A stretch of DNA of 64,000 nucleotides from Euleptes europaea (taxonomy: Eukaryota; Chordata; Lepidosauria; Squamata; Sphaerodactylidae): contig NC_079314.1 of NCBI RefSeq assembly GCF_029931775.1, positions 71,663,879 through 71,727,878 of the forward strand. The letters are read 5' to 3'. The translations under genes were made by a program, and so were the position numbers. Within the stretch, counting starts at the first letter, position 1. Every line of letters begins with the position of its first letter. The notes below the pieces were generated by a model. The model saw nothing but the letters and a program-made list of their open reading frames with translations. It was not told where the DNA came from and did not search any database. Of this stretch, positions 36,201-51,200 are shown piece after piece.

Positions 36201-39200
36201 CAGATTATTCTGTACTAGCCATAAAAACTATTGTGGAAGGGAAAGTACCACAGAAAGTGGTATTTTTAGACCTCTGCCTGAGACCCTGGAGAGCTGCTGC
36301 CAGTCTGAGTAGACAATACTGACTTTGATGGACTAAGGGTCTGATTCAGTATAAGGCAGCTTCATGTGTTCATGTGTAGGGCAGCTCATAGCACAACTTC
36401 TGATTTTAATGCAAAAATAAATAAAACAATCTCAATAAATGTGAATTCACCACAGCATGTGGGCAGACTCTCTCTATGGTGCAGCTAAAATCTTCATGTA
36501 GAATGACTAACAGTGATACATAGTTTCTGAATGAATAGTTCTGTCTGAAATTTCTCCTATGACTGAATATAAACACATAAATTCTTAAATTACCAGCAGT
36601 TTAATAACTGTAAACTGTCCTGGGGGAAAATCCTAACCCCACTTACATTAACTGATTAGATTTCTCAGTCACTTCAGTGGAAGTGGAATTGGCCTACTAA
36701 ACTGGCATTGCAAGCATGCTTGAGAAAACCAAATTTGTCATACTTGGAAGGCAGAGCAGGTTTGACAAGATTTAGCAAAAAAGAATTTACACTTGCTGTT
36801 TTTTTGTATTGCTATCCTTATTGCTTCCTTTTTCAAACTCTTCTGATTCCCGCTTATTTGCTTTTTCCTCTCCTTCCTCCAGTGGCAAATCTTCCAGTTT
36901 TTCAGCAGTGCCCAGTTCACCCCAAGCTAGGCGCCGTTTGATTGGAACAGTAGCAGCATCTGATAGGCCCAGCTTCTCAGTGTTGTTTTTGGTTAGCTGT
37001 TCTGACATTTCGGGCTGTGGCAATGCCTTAGGACTTGGAGAGACCTGCTTCTCAGAGACCCTGTATGAAAAGCAAGCAGGCAGTGCACTGAACATTATAT
37101 TACAATTTATGCACCCAGAAATGTGCAAACATATGGGCTATATCCAGACTAAATTTTCCATCAGCAGAACAGAGTTTCCTACCTCTCATCTCCTACTGAT
37201 CTCCACAAAAACCTGCTCCTGGGAGATAAAGAACCCAGGATCTGACCTGATGTTTTGTTCTGGTTAATGTCAGGCATAGCAAATCAAATGTGATACAATG
37301 TATACTTCAACAAAACTTGCATAATAGTATCTGGCTGTCCAGACTAAAACAAAAAACATTTTTAACATATTAAATGATTGTTTACAGCCAGTATCCAACC
37401 CAGGCGAACTCTGGGCTTATGTTTCTGAAACAGCAAGTCTCATGACAAACTGCTTTTGGAACATTTTCAAAGACCTTTTGTAGAATGACCAAGGGTCAAA
37501 GAAAAAAAATCTGACTGGAAACATCTCAAGTAGCTTTCTTGAGCCTGAGCTCTGAAACCTGTGCACAGAACTGCAACTTTCAAATCTTGTCCAGAGACCT
37601 GGAGGAGCAACAGGCTGTCCCTGCATGCCAGTGAGCCCCCAGTGTGACCCACACACACAGGCAGCCCATTCCTGAAGAGGGGGGTGGATGCGTGGGGGCC
37701 GGGAGCGGTGCAGCTGCAGCACCTCCACAGAGGCTTCCCAGCCGCCACAGAGAAAATAAAACAAGTTAAAATGTAAAGAGGGGGAAATGCCCCTATAGAA
37801 AGCAGAGAGGCTTAGACTGGAATAACTCTGCATGGGATTGTACTGTAAAAGCTTTAACCTCACACATACCAGAGATTAACACAATAAATGTTACACTGCT
37901 AGACCATAACATTACAAACTTTTCTGCATCCACAAAGACTCACTTACCCAGCCAGATCTAGAGCTCTGACGTTGTTGCTAATGGCTTCTTCTACACTCGA
38001 CTCGGAAGACAAATCCCACAGTCTGTTGTTATCAGACATAATCTGGTTTAAATGGTCTCTGGAGAAGTGGGTTCCCTGTATCCTTTGCCTGTAAGCCTCT
38101 GCTTTCTCTCGCAGTTCTTTTACCTGAGTGTAAAAATTTTACAGGTTCTTAAAAATACATTTGTGATGTTTTTTGGAAACTATTAGCCTATTAACGCTAC
38201 AATTAACAGCACAGGACAGCGTAACACAGACAATGCATGACCGTTCACAGCAGCAGCATCGTAAGGAGCAATATCATGAACAAGAGGCAAAGAATAAGGA
38301 TACATTCCTACTGTTCTACGCAGTACAGCCAAAGCACAGTTAACAGTAAAATTATTCAACAAGCACAAAAAGCACAGAAACTATGCATCTGCTTAGTAGT
38401 AGATTTTATTTCTTTTTGAAGGTTTATTAATTCTATAATTGCTCCAGAAGGAAGAACTTAGATGCAACCAACCTCCATATACCACATGTAATTTAGGGTG
38501 TTTCGAGAACCCTAAGGAGAGGAATATAGAAATAATATTTGTTTAAATAATAGGACACGTATACATTCATCTCAATCCAAACATGAAATAGTCTATTTCC
38601 TTCTACTGGGATCACAGTGCTGTTCTGCCTCCTAGAGTTCAATTTTTTTAAAAATGTAATTAAAATCTCCATTGGACTTCTTTACGAAATATGGCATCCT
38701 AATCTATTTGAGGGAGGGAAGGTGGTAAGGTATGGCCCGATCCTGTCAGATCTGGGAAGCTAAGCAGGGTCAGTACTTGGAAGGGAGACCATCGATGAAG
38801 GCTCTGCAGAGGAAGGCAATGGCAAACCGCCTCCGCTTCTCACTTGCCTTGGAAGCCCCTTGCTGGGGTCACCATAGGTTGGCTGCGACTTGACAGCACT
38901 TTTACACACACATTGTAACAATTATCTGAAGTAGTAAGGCACGATGACAGGCCAAAAACTATGACATTTTAGTACTGCTAAAATGATTTCACTAAAACAC
39001 TGGAATTGTAGTACATATGCACATTCATCTAACTCAAAGAAAGTTTAAAAGAGGATGCTGAAATATATTCTCTTTATATATTTCAGAGAATAGGCTGCAT
39101 TTAGGAGATAGCCAAGATGAATGTGAAAGGAACTACGCATTGAAAAATCATGCAGTTAGAACTCCAATGATCAGAGAATTTAGGGCATTCTCTTTAATGG

Positions 39201-42200
39201 AAGAGGACATATATTTCCTCTCACCCATTATCTCTAGTGTGCTGGCTAGAGATCCAATGGGGTGCATGTAATACAATGCAAGTAGGAGCTCATTCTCTCC
39301 AACATCAGGGAATATCTGAGCATGAATGCCATTGAAGAGAACAAGGCAACACCTATTTTCATTGCACCCACACACATCAAAACCACACAGAAGTACTGAT
39401 AGCTAAATAAAGAAAATGCAAACAAACTAAAAAAATATTGTCGAAGGCTTTCACGGTCAGAGTTCATTGGTTCTTGTAGGTTATCCGGGCTGTGTAACCG
39501 TGGTCTTGGAATTTTCTTTCCAAGACCACGGTTACACAGCCCGGATAACCTACAAGAACCAAACTAAAAAAAGATCTTCAGTATGCTATCACAGATTCAA
39601 AATGTCTCAAGGGGTCACTGGACTTAAGACTACTCAGTCAGACCTCACATGAACCCTGTTTTCACAGTAAAGTAAGCATAGTATGGAATTATACTCAAGG
39701 AGCACTGATTACCACTCAACCTGAATCCCATGCAGGTGGACACGACCAAAGTTAGTCACCCCTATGATAGAGGTCCAAATAAATAGTATTTTTCTGTGCA
39801 CCTAAAATCCTTCACGAGGCTTCCCTATTTCATTTTGTAAATCCCTAATGACATGATGAGAAAATCCTGCTCTGATATGTCACCCTGTCAAAGACAACGG
39901 CATAATAAAAACACACAACCAATTGGACTATGGCATAATAAAAACACGACCAACTGGACGTAAATAGAACACAGTGAAACAAAGCAATTGCACACAGTGT
40001 TCTTTATTTTTTAAAAATCTTTGAAAATTTGCCCTTTTAAGATGGTTTGCTATTGTACAGCTAGCTATCCTTTTGAAAGACAAAATCAATAATGAAGGGT
40101 AAGAAGAAGATATGGTCAGAAGAGCAACTGGACACTTAATGAGAGGAAACTGATACTGGAAATACCTGTGGTGAATTATGGAAAAGCAACAAAGAACCCC
40201 TAACTTTACTCAATGAAGGAGGAAGCAGCATTTATCTCAGCAGGACGCAGGCAGCTGAAACTCCTACTGTGACGAGGCATTGTCACATATTAATTTTTCA
40301 GAAGTCTAATGTAATGTGGATTTCTGATAGCACTAAAGGAGAAAACTTTATAACACACAGTACATTTTTTAAACAGGATCGCCTTGCCTTGCTGCTGTGG
40401 GGCTTCATTATGTTGTCGGTTTTTAAGAATAAGTTTCTTGGAGACGAAGGGCTGCTATCCTTGTGCCAAGCTAAATATTTATAAAAAATATTTTAAGCAC
40501 TAAGAAAGCCATCCAGTGCTTTGTGTTTCAGTCTTATTTGTTCAGTGGTGAAAAAACAAACAGGTATTCAGCTTTCTTTCGGTTTGCAGTGGCCCAGATC
40601 TGGCAAAGTCAGACTGATACAGAGGTAATGAATAGGGTTGCCAACTGCCAGGTAGTAGCAGGTGATCTCCTGCTAATACAACTGATCTCCAGCCGATAGA
40701 GATCAGATCACCTGGAGAAAAATGGCCGCTTTGGCAATTGAACTCTATGGAATTGAAGTCCCTCCCCAAACCCCGCCCTCCTCAGGCTCCACCCCAAAAA
40801 TCTCCTGCCGGTGGCGAAGAGGTACCTGGCAACCCTAGTAATGAAACTAGCAATAATTCTGTTTCCTCAACAGGAAATAGTTTGTAGAAATTATGGCAAA
40901 GGCAAAGAAAAGAATGTTAACGAAGGCAGGGCAGTTGTGTACAAACCTGAAAAAAGATACGAGACATCATTTGATCCCAAGATCATATTTGGTTCAAACA
41001 TAGGATGCAAGAGGAAGAGAAGAGATCTGTAGAGCACTAAAAGTCCTGAGTCAACAATGGATGATGCAATTGAGAAAGCAGATAAAACCCACCCACCTCC
41101 TGCCACTATCAAATTCAGACAAGCAAGAATCTTAAGATGAAACTAATGAAATTGTTGCAGCACAAAGAGGCAGCAAGGTATCAGAGAATGATTTAGTTCT
41201 GAGATGCCTGAGGTTGCCTGAAGAGGCAGAGTGGTAAGAAAGCCCTATTAGAAACCAAAAGCAGTATTTTCTAAAAAGCAGGGTGGGGGAGATGTAATGA
41301 TAGCAGATAACAAAGTGTTCCGTAAGGCAGTGCACGGAGGGAAGCAATTTGGGGAAAGTTGGTGGAGAACTGAAATCTATGGCAGCAGATATTGTAAGCC
41401 AGTAAAAGCTGCACAATGTGAAATAAAGTTGTTTTGCTCTACACTTTAGCATCCTAGGACCTCCATTTACAATGTTTACAGCAGCAGAGACTATATCATG
41501 AACTATCTTCAGAAGGCTCAAATGGAAGAACTCAGTTCCCTCAGAAACTACAACTACATTAGTACCTTTTAGACTGTTACTGGGAAAGGTATAAATACAT
41601 ACTTACTTGACCAGGTACATTTCTCCTGATACGCATCCAAGCTCCATCTTTGTATATGTATTGAGTGGGAGACAAAAATTTTGATCTGTATTCGGTGTTC
41701 ATCTTCCTAGGAAAAGGAAGTTGGGAGTGGAGGGAGACACGTATTAGTTTGTAATACCTTGAAAACTGTACTAATGCTTTGGTCTTTAATTCTTTCTAAC
41801 CCTAAATTACATAATAATGTAGGATATAAGTTCAGGCAAATCAGTGAGGAACAAACATTGCTAGTAATGTGACAGAATAAACCATGTATAGCAATTAAAG
41901 TCTAAAAAAAAAAAAAAAACAGGTTTCAAATGCACATAGAAGCCATATCAGCTACCCTTGGAAGCCCTTCCAGCTACATTTCAGATATTGGGGCGGGAGG
42001 TGGGGCTGGCTCCATTCAGTGGATGAAAAGTGCTAGAGGCATTCTAGTCTTTATGACATTGTTCCTCATACTCTAAGGCTGGCAACCAATACAGATTCTA
42101 AGGATGAGCTCTTAATGACTCCTGGCAGAAATTACTCCATGGACCGCAGAACAAAATGCCTCTGGGCATAATCCACTCTCTGCACCTTTGCACATCTTCC

Positions 42201-45200
42201 TTTTAGTTCAGGTAAGCCTGTGCAGGAAAGCACCCAATTAACTGCCCTAAATAACCCATGAATTCCCATTTGGTCAGAACAAGCAGAACAGGTGGGGGGG
42301 GGTGAAAGCAGCTCTGCTGATGATCATCCCCCACCTCTCCAGCTAGGCAGCATCTCCCCTGCAGAAACCACCAAGATGACCTTGGAGATGGAGCTCATTG
42401 GGCAGGCATTCAGCCCCTCTGAGAAAGAGAGATGCATGAGATACGATACATCAGCTGCAATGGCGCGAGAGCCCTACAAGTTGTAGAACACCAATCCACT
42501 GAGCTACTGGGCCATGAAAGAGACAGTCTGGACGGTCCTCTCTGCCGTGACCCAGGTGCTTCTCTCGTGCTCTTCGACAAACGTGCAGAGTGAGCGTGTT
42601 TCCTCCCACGTGGGTGACATTGTCAGCCTGCATTGCTCACACCTGCTGTCCTGGACAGTCTTCCTCAAGGCCAACTTGCCACTGTTCAACTACCCAGTTC
42701 TGGACTTTGAGGGTGAGAGAAGTGAGCACGTGCTTGTGCCTGCATTCTCTCTCAGTCTGTGTTGGGAAGCTGGGTTGAAATGCTCTTCCAAAATTAAAAT
42801 ATCACAAGAAAGAAGAAGCAGGACAGTTACCCAATTTGTTTGGCAGAACCTGCCCCCCCCCATCCCTAATGTCGTTCTAAATCCACCTGCGCCAAAACAC
42901 CTCAACTGAACCCTAGTAGCTGTGTGGTACGGGGGGGGGGGTGTCACTCAGTCATCAGTCACCCCAAACCAAAACTGTATGCTGAAAATAATACAGCTGC
43001 ACCAACACTGTCCTTCATCTTGTTGAAGACAGTAGGGTAGGGGCCTGTGTGTCAAACAGAAACCAGCAGAACCCCACAGGCACACCATAAATAATGAGGC
43101 TAAACTGCATGTGTGAAACATTCTTCTTTACAGGGGTGGGAGGTGGGAAAAGCAGAGCCAGTGTTGAAGGGCAGCTGAAGCACCTGAGGCTCCTTCTCTG
43201 AGGCAGTAATGGTGTGCAGACTGCTGAGGGGAGGATCAGGGTGCACACAAACACCCCCTCCCTCTCACTTTCTGAGGCCTTCCTTGGGGAAGTGACAGTA
43301 TGTACGTTTGTCAGTGGACTGACCTTGTGGTTTACTGTGATATCTGAATGCAGCCAGAGTCTCTAATACTAGAGAACAAAATACTATTTAGATGGTCCTA
43401 ATGCATCACACATACCTAAGACTTCTATGTAAGCAGTGTGGTTTATGTTTTTGTTTATGTTGTTGTTTCTGTTCAGTTTCTGATTTGCTTTCTTTTGGTG
43501 AATATTCTGGGATCTTTGGAAGTGATTCTTTTTTCTCTTTCTAAAGCAAAAATAATTGCACAAACACCTTATTAGTTTTTTATTTAAAGATATCTACTGA
43601 AAAATTATCTTTAGTACAAACATTTCTGAGAACAAGACTGTTGTGTCTTTATCAAATAACCTAGCTTTCAAAAGATAACTATACTATCTGCATTTTAAAA
43701 CAGCAAAACAATATTAAAACTGTACATTAGAATCAGCATTCAAAATGAAATCAAAACCACTGGCTGGCTATGCAGTTTTATCAATGCAGCTGTATTTGGA
43801 CGGCTTCCTATATAACACTGTTTTTCCAACTGACCTATTTCTTTCTCTTTTTTAAAATGCAACGAGACAGCATAAATGAACCCAAAGAAATAAACCTTAA
43901 GACTCTGCTTGACCTTGCATATCATAGGAGTGTATTAAGAGTCACTAACATTACTACTGACTGTCAAAAGGATCTGGGGTGGGGGACACACAAGACTCTT
44001 CCTATGGAATTGCTAGGATCAGTTTTAACATTAGACTCGTTTGGAATCCAATCGTACTTTACCCACATTAATGCTTTACTTGGCAGGCAGAAACAAATAA
44101 AGGGAACTTGCATCATGCACCAACCAGTACATAAGAACAGTCATGCTGGATCAGACCAAGGCTCATCAAGTCCAGCAGTCTGTTCACACAGTGGCCAACA
44201 AGGTGCCTCTAGGAAGCCCACAAACAAGACAACTGCAGCAGTACCATCCTGCCTGTGTTCCACAGCACCTAATATATTTGGCACCTATTATATTCGGCAT
44301 ATATGTGGTATCTGCAAATCAGCATTCCCAGCCACTGTACTAACATGCAAACTCTGCAAGGCCATGGTGTAATGTCCTCTCTCTTGTTATCACTGGCCAA
44401 GTGCAGCGCAGATGGGGAAGCACCTTCCGTTGGTCTTCATGCCGGATCGCTAATGTTTAAACTAGTCCTTGGTAACTCTGTATGAAGTGTCTGGACACAG
44501 TAAGCACTTTTGGGCAGAGCTCCCCCATGCTATAATGTTTAAATTAAACCTATTTATTCATCCAGGCGGAAGGTTCTTAATTGAGTTTGACCCAAACATC
44601 AGACATTTTCTCACAGGGCTCATGAGATGCCAGTTTACATGTGGAAGCCCTGCAATCAAGCCTTGTCATTTGACTGCTCTGCAACAAGTAATTAGCGATG
44701 TTAATTACTCAAATGAAGAACTGCTGATCAACACTTTGGCCTGACCAGGAGATAAAGACAGCAAGTCCCTGTGTTTGTTCTACAGACCTGAATGTCAAAT
44801 GATTTTACACCATTTAAGAGATGCTGCCTAAAATGACCACTGATTCCTACCGCAAATAATCACTCTTGTCCTTCACAATGATAAACCACTGTAAAGGCAG
44901 ATAGATTACAAAGTAATCTAAAAACGTACATAGGTCATTTCTTTCAAATTTTAGGCCATGATAGATGCTATGCATGTTTATTATTTGTTTGATGAAATTT
45001 TCTCTACTAAGGCTACCATAACCTGTGCCCACCATAACCTGTATTGTAACACAGAGAATACACCAGACACATTTGTTTAAAAGAGAGAGAGAAAGTCATA
45101 AAATGTGGAAAATTCATAAAAGCAATGCTATAGGATGGCTGCTAACCTTTTACTCATCAGGCTGACATATGTAAAAATTAAGAGAAAAAGCAAACTGATC

Positions 45201-48200
45201 TTTATAATATAAATTAATTCAGCATATATAATACCTTTTCTCCAGGAGATGCTTCTACAGGATCAAATATAGGATGGTCTTTCTCTTCCAAATGATGTGT
45301 TTCTCTCCGTTCTTTCATAGGGGGAGAAGCTTTAAAACATCTTTCATATTCAGTTTCAGGAATAATTGCAGGAGACTTGTACGGAGGAATAGATTTACTT
45401 GCACTGTGAATAACCTTGGGTTTACAGAACATGTTAGTGTGGTTATTTTTAAATCTAAATCAATGGTACTGCTGAAACAACAATAATCATTATGTATAAA
45501 GTGCCTGACAAGTAGGTGCTATATTGTTTTTAAAAAGACAAGCCCTTAAAAGTTACCTGGTCTGCCGCAAGTAGTGGAGAGATTTTCTCTGGGGTCTTCC
45601 AAACAAACTGCCTTTGATACTCAGAACTTCTGGGGAAGCTCCTTGATCGTAAAATATTCACGCCTGCTTTCCTCTGCAAGACTCTCTTAAGCTGTCAACA
45701 GAAACTGACAATGAATTCAGGAAGATGCCCACGTGCTGTTTTCATTTACCAACTTTAAGTTTTACAGTTAGCATGAATATTCTTAAACTTGGATCAAGTG
45801 AAATAAGGCAAAGCATGAAGGCAAAGGCTGGCCCATTCTACAAGCATCTCTGAAGCCTAATTCTAAATTAAATCCTGCTCTCGCCAATTTCAGCTGAAAA
45901 GCCACCACGTTTTTTAGAAGAGGGCAGGGACTTGTCAAACAAATGCAGTACACTCAGCATAAACATTAAACTGCAAGTCAAACTAGAAGCCTGATCAAGG
46001 GTTTGATTAGCTCACTCACATCAGAACTTTAGCTTTAACTTACTTTACCTGTACCATTTCCTTTCTCCCAGCTATATTTCCTCCCTCAGACTCCTTTCAC
46101 CTTTTCTCACAATTCATTTAGACTACCCTGTTTCTGATGCTCACTGTAGGTGCTCCAGCCCCCTCCTTACTAAAGTCAGAGCAGCTCAGCCAATGGCAGC
46201 CAAAGGTCTTCCTGTCTATACTACTTCTCTATCATGTTAACGGAGCTCCACCAATTCCCTGCCAGAGATTTCACCCCGTCATTAGATCTCACAGTATGTC
46301 TAACGAAGACTGACTCTGAAGCCCTATTCACAAATTACAGTGAACACATATATCATCTGTGTACAGTGTACAATTCAATTTTTCTTTAAACATCTGTTGA
46401 GTAATTCTCATGCTACATTCAATCTATGTACACCTGAACATGTACACCTGAACATTTATCCAGATACTGGTCCCTGGTTTCAACTGTAACATGAACGTGC
46501 CATTGGCTCTTTCTTACAAACAGGTGTACACACAAACATGAAGGTTGTACCTGTGTTCACTATAGCATGCAAACTGGGCTTGAGTTACAATGTAAAGAAC
46601 TTTAAAAAACCACAATACTTATATAGGCTGTACTTTACATTACCAAAATCAAACAATTTTAGTAATACCTTACCCCGTTGTCAAATTTTCCTAAGTCCTT
46701 TTCTGTAGGTGCTGATATTCCATTTTCATGCACTGGAGTTTTGGGCGATAACTTCCTGTTTGCTGAAAGAAGTAGAGTTGGTTCTGGTCTAGAACCTGCA
46801 GAACTAGGATGCATTTTTTCAGGAAGCCTGGGAGCATCAGGTGTCTTAATGTTTTCCTGATTTACATCATCTTTGGTGTGATTCGTTTGCAACTCCAGTG
46901 GTGGAGGAGCTTCACGTTCTGATGGTTTATCTGTCTCGCAATCATTATCCCTGTTCCACTCAAAGGACTTTGAAATCTGTGTGCTGTAATATGGCACTCT
47001 TCTCTTGGAAATAAAATTTGGTTCTTTTGCAATTCCTGTAAAACATGTGAGATCAGATCTGTGTAGCCAGGAAAGTTTGCAGAAGGTTTTGATTCTCAAA
47101 ATTTTCAGCTGTTTCTATACAGCAGTTAGATGCAGAAATAAAACAGGATGCAAATGGACATTCCATAAAACAAATACATATTTTGTTTTGGTAACAATGC
47201 TAAGAATCCAGTCAACAATAGCCTGTGTGTTTCACCGCTGAAACATGACAGGCTATCAAAAGTGGGTCCTTTCCAAACTGCCTCTTCCACAATATAGGCG
47301 CAATAATGCTTCACTATTGGTCTTACATGTGAATAGCAGCTAAGGCAAGCAGCTGCATTCTGCACTAATTGAGGTCTCTGGGTTACTTTCCAGGCAGCCC
47401 CAAACACAACACATTGCAGTAATTTACTCTATAGGTTACAGGCATGCAGACCAGAAGGGTTAGGTCAGCACAGTCCAGGAGGGAGGATAGTTTCTGAATT
47501 CAGTGCAGAAGAAAGAAGGCAATCCTAGCAGCAGCTCCAACACAGGGTTTTTTTATTTTACAATTTAAAATTTATATTGATGATACAATTTATATTGCTT
47601 AAAAAAAGGTAAAGGTACCCTGTGCAAGCACTGGGTCATTCCTGACCCATGGGGTGACGTCATATACCGACGTTTCCTAGGCAGACTTTGTTTTACGAGG
47701 TGGTTTGCCAGTGCCTTCCCCAGTCATCTTCCCTTTACCCCCAGCAAGCTGGTTACTCATTTTACCGACCTCGGAACGATGGAAGGCTGGGTCAACCTTG
47801 AGCGGCTACCTGAAACCAACTTCCGTTGGGATCGAACTCAGGTCATGAGCAGAGCTTGGACTGCAGTACTGCAGCTTACCACTCTTATATTGCTTAACAC
47901 TATATAATTAGCAAAAAATTACTCTGAAATTATGCAGAGCCTGAAAACAAGAGAAGACCTAACTGGACTTACCAAGCTGATCTGATCGAAGTCCAGCCCA
48001 CCGGCATTTTTGCTCATGCATGGGGCTACAAAGTTTAAATTGATCTGCTTTTCTCCATTTGAAGTTCTTCTTGTACTCAGTCAACCCCTAGAGCAAGACA
48101 AAGAATGCAACAATGATTGGTGCCAAATTTCAATTCAATTTTTATGGCACAACTTCATGACAACTCTGAAAATGAAAAAAAAAAGATTCAGATTTCAAAG

Positions 48201-51200
48201 CACGCAGCCAACTAATTATTTTAAAAACAGACATGATTCTTACTTGTGTAACAACTAGGACTAAGAATTACTGTTCATTATTTATAATAGTTCATCACTA
48301 TGGTAAGCAGCAGACTGTATATTTAAAGGCTGTATACTGGAAGAAGCCCCTGGGGCCACTATGTGGCCCTCCCCTCCAGCTCCTGCAGAATCCCTTTAAT
48401 TTGGATCACCCAGCTTCAGGGGTGTTAGGGATTTGCTATCAGCAAATACAAGGTTTTGCTGCTGCAGACTAAATGGCAAACTATGTACAAATGGATCAGA
48501 AACTAAACTTTATCTCTTACCCTCAAAACCTCAGTCACTGATAGTCAGCTTCTATCTGCACAGCAGTGTCCTGGGTTCTGGGGTGTGACAGAATGTTGGG
48601 AACTGATTTTCAAATATATAAATATCTGTTAATGATTTTATTGTGTTCTTTATCACCACTGTACTCTACCCATACAACAACTCAGGAATGGGCGATTGCG
48701 ATTATTTCCATTTTATAGGTGGCAAACTGAAGCTAAGACTTGCCCAAGATTACAAAATGCGTCCACAGTAGATGGTGGTGTTGAAGACTCCAAAAGCTAA
48801 GTCTTTGGAACATATTTTTGAAAGAAACCTTTCTTAATGTTGAAAATATGAGAACAAAGTCCTACGGTGTATAGTTCACACTGCCATACCATAAGCAAGG
48901 AGACCTACATTCAAATCCCTACAAAACTTCCCTGGCTGAATTTGGGCCAGTCACTCTCTCTGAGCCTATGAAGAAGCAAGTTCCATTCAGAAATTAACAT
49001 GAAAAGTACATATACTTTGTCATGTCTAAGGACTACACAAAACAGGAAAGCATAAAATAAAACCATGCATAAGACAATAGACACAATAATCTGCACTTGG
49101 GATTCACCCCAATTCCTACGTGGAAGCATTTTTATGCAGTATTTTGTGTGAAAATACATGATAGTATGAATCTGAGCATTATTTTTGTGCTATTTTAAAA
49201 AAATATATGTAGCACAAAACTATCAGAGACTTGATAGTATTGTACAGTAGGATTACAGACTGCTTGTATAAATAAAGGTGTAAGATCAATAAAAACAACC
49301 CCTGGTTAAAATTATCACCTTAAAATTTATAACATTTTAAAGTATATTAACAATCATTTTCCAACAAAGTACTGCGTATTTTAATAGCAACAGCGCAGAA
49401 CTTGGCAGTTTGGAGCATAAGTTGTGGATTTTCTCTTAATAGGAGCTTCTTTTGATGGTTTCAGTGTCCCGTCCCACACAGACAAAACCTTACTGATCTA
49501 GGGATCTTCTTATATTTCCCTTCTAAAACAGCCAATGGAAGAGCTTGGCATCTAGCAAGGGTAAAAGCCTTCCTATAATTAATAGACTTGAGATGGGAGA
49601 AACTAAGTATCTAGATTTATCCGGTACTAAAAAAAAAATGGTGATTTTCCAAGATCTGTCTGTGCTTCAAGTAACTAACACGGTAGGTGGGAAAAGGCTA
49701 CACACACACACATATTCTTTACTATACTGGTGCACCAACTCGTATTCATTTCTGAGCAGCTCACACATGGGAACCTCCTAAGGGATTGTGTCCAGGGATC
49801 AGATGTAACTTTTAAAGCTCTGTGACATTCATAAATCCCACAAGTGAAGCTTGCAACATCAATGCATCTCCATACTAGGCAACGCACTGCCTGCTGAATT
49901 TCATTCCAAGAGAAAAGGCAGCACATTTAAACCCCTTTCCCAACTTCTGGTGCCAGTCCACTTCACCCTCGCCCCCACTCCTTTCCCGTCCTCCAACGCC
50001 AGGCTGGCAGCAGGAGCTGATGGATTCCCCCGCCCGCGACAAGGGGGGGCGACTTAAACCGGGGCCACGGGGCAGCGTTAATCCCGCTCGTCCTGCCTGC
50101 CTGCCTTTAAATAGATTTGCTCGCTGGTTCTTGTAGGTTATCCGGGCTGTGTGACCGTGGTCTTGGTATTTTCTTTCCTGACGTTTCGCCCGCAGCTGTG
50201 GCAGGCATCTTCAGAGGAGTAACACTGAAGGACAGTGACTCTCAGTGTCAAGTGTGTAGGAAGAGTAATATATAGTCAGAAAGGGGTTGGGTTTGAGCTG
50301 AATCATTGTCCTGCAAAAAGTATCAAAGGTAATGTGCTAAGCATTGTCCTGTAAAGCGAGATTTGCTCACGATTTGTCATTGCGACTACTGTCAACCAGG
50401 GCCATCCGCTTTTCAGAAATGCGTGGGAGCCGACCGCAGGCCGTTTGTGCCCGGGAGGCTTTGCCTTGGATTCGCCACTCTCTAGGTGCACATTGTCCCC
50501 ATCCGAAATCCTCGACAACCAGCCCCCGTGCAGAGTTTTGAGTATTCGGGTGGGGGAAACGTGCACCTAGAGAGCGGTACAGGAACACATGAAGCTGTCT
50601 TATACTGAACCAGACCCTTTGGTCCATCCAAGTCAGTATTGTCTACTCAGACCGGCAGTGGCTCTCAGGCGGAGGTCAGTCACATCATCTGCCTGCCTGG
50701 TCCCTTTAACTCACTGGTTCCCAACCGGGGGTCCGTGGACCCCCAGGGGTCCGCGAGAACTAAATTAAGGTCCACGAAACAAAGTTACAAACCCATAATA
50801 AATTAATATTTTCAATTTAAAGTTCTCTATTATAAAAACATATTCAAATATTATCCTAAGTTTAATGTTTAACTAACAGTTATGATTAAAGTTTATTTTC
50901 AAATTCCCGGAATTTTTATTTTGAACCTTGGGGTCCCTGCACCGAACAAAAAAGGCCTAGTGGTCCCCGGTCAAAAAAAGGTCGGGAACCACTGCTTTAA
51001 CTGGAGACGCCGGGGACTGAACCTGGGACCTCCTGCGTGCCAAGCAGAGGCGCTACCGCTGAGCCACAGCCCCTCCCCTATCCAAGGCAAAGCCTCCCGC
51101 GCACAAACGGCCACGGACGCTGGCGGAGCGGCGTCCCGGGGTCGCAGCCCAGGGGGCCCTCCTCGAAGGCGCCAAGAACCGTCCGGGGAGGAGGCGCTCG

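Noticed and set aside
37417-37863. Open frames on the minus strand in MDM1 intron 9
   Set aside because: They have no splice-phase continuity with MDM1 exons 9 and 10, which join directly, and they overlap a repeat.
43770-44372. 200-codon open frame on the plus strand
   Set aside because: Its second half is CR1 3' sequence and it lies antisense in MDM1 intron 5; no protein similarity is seen.
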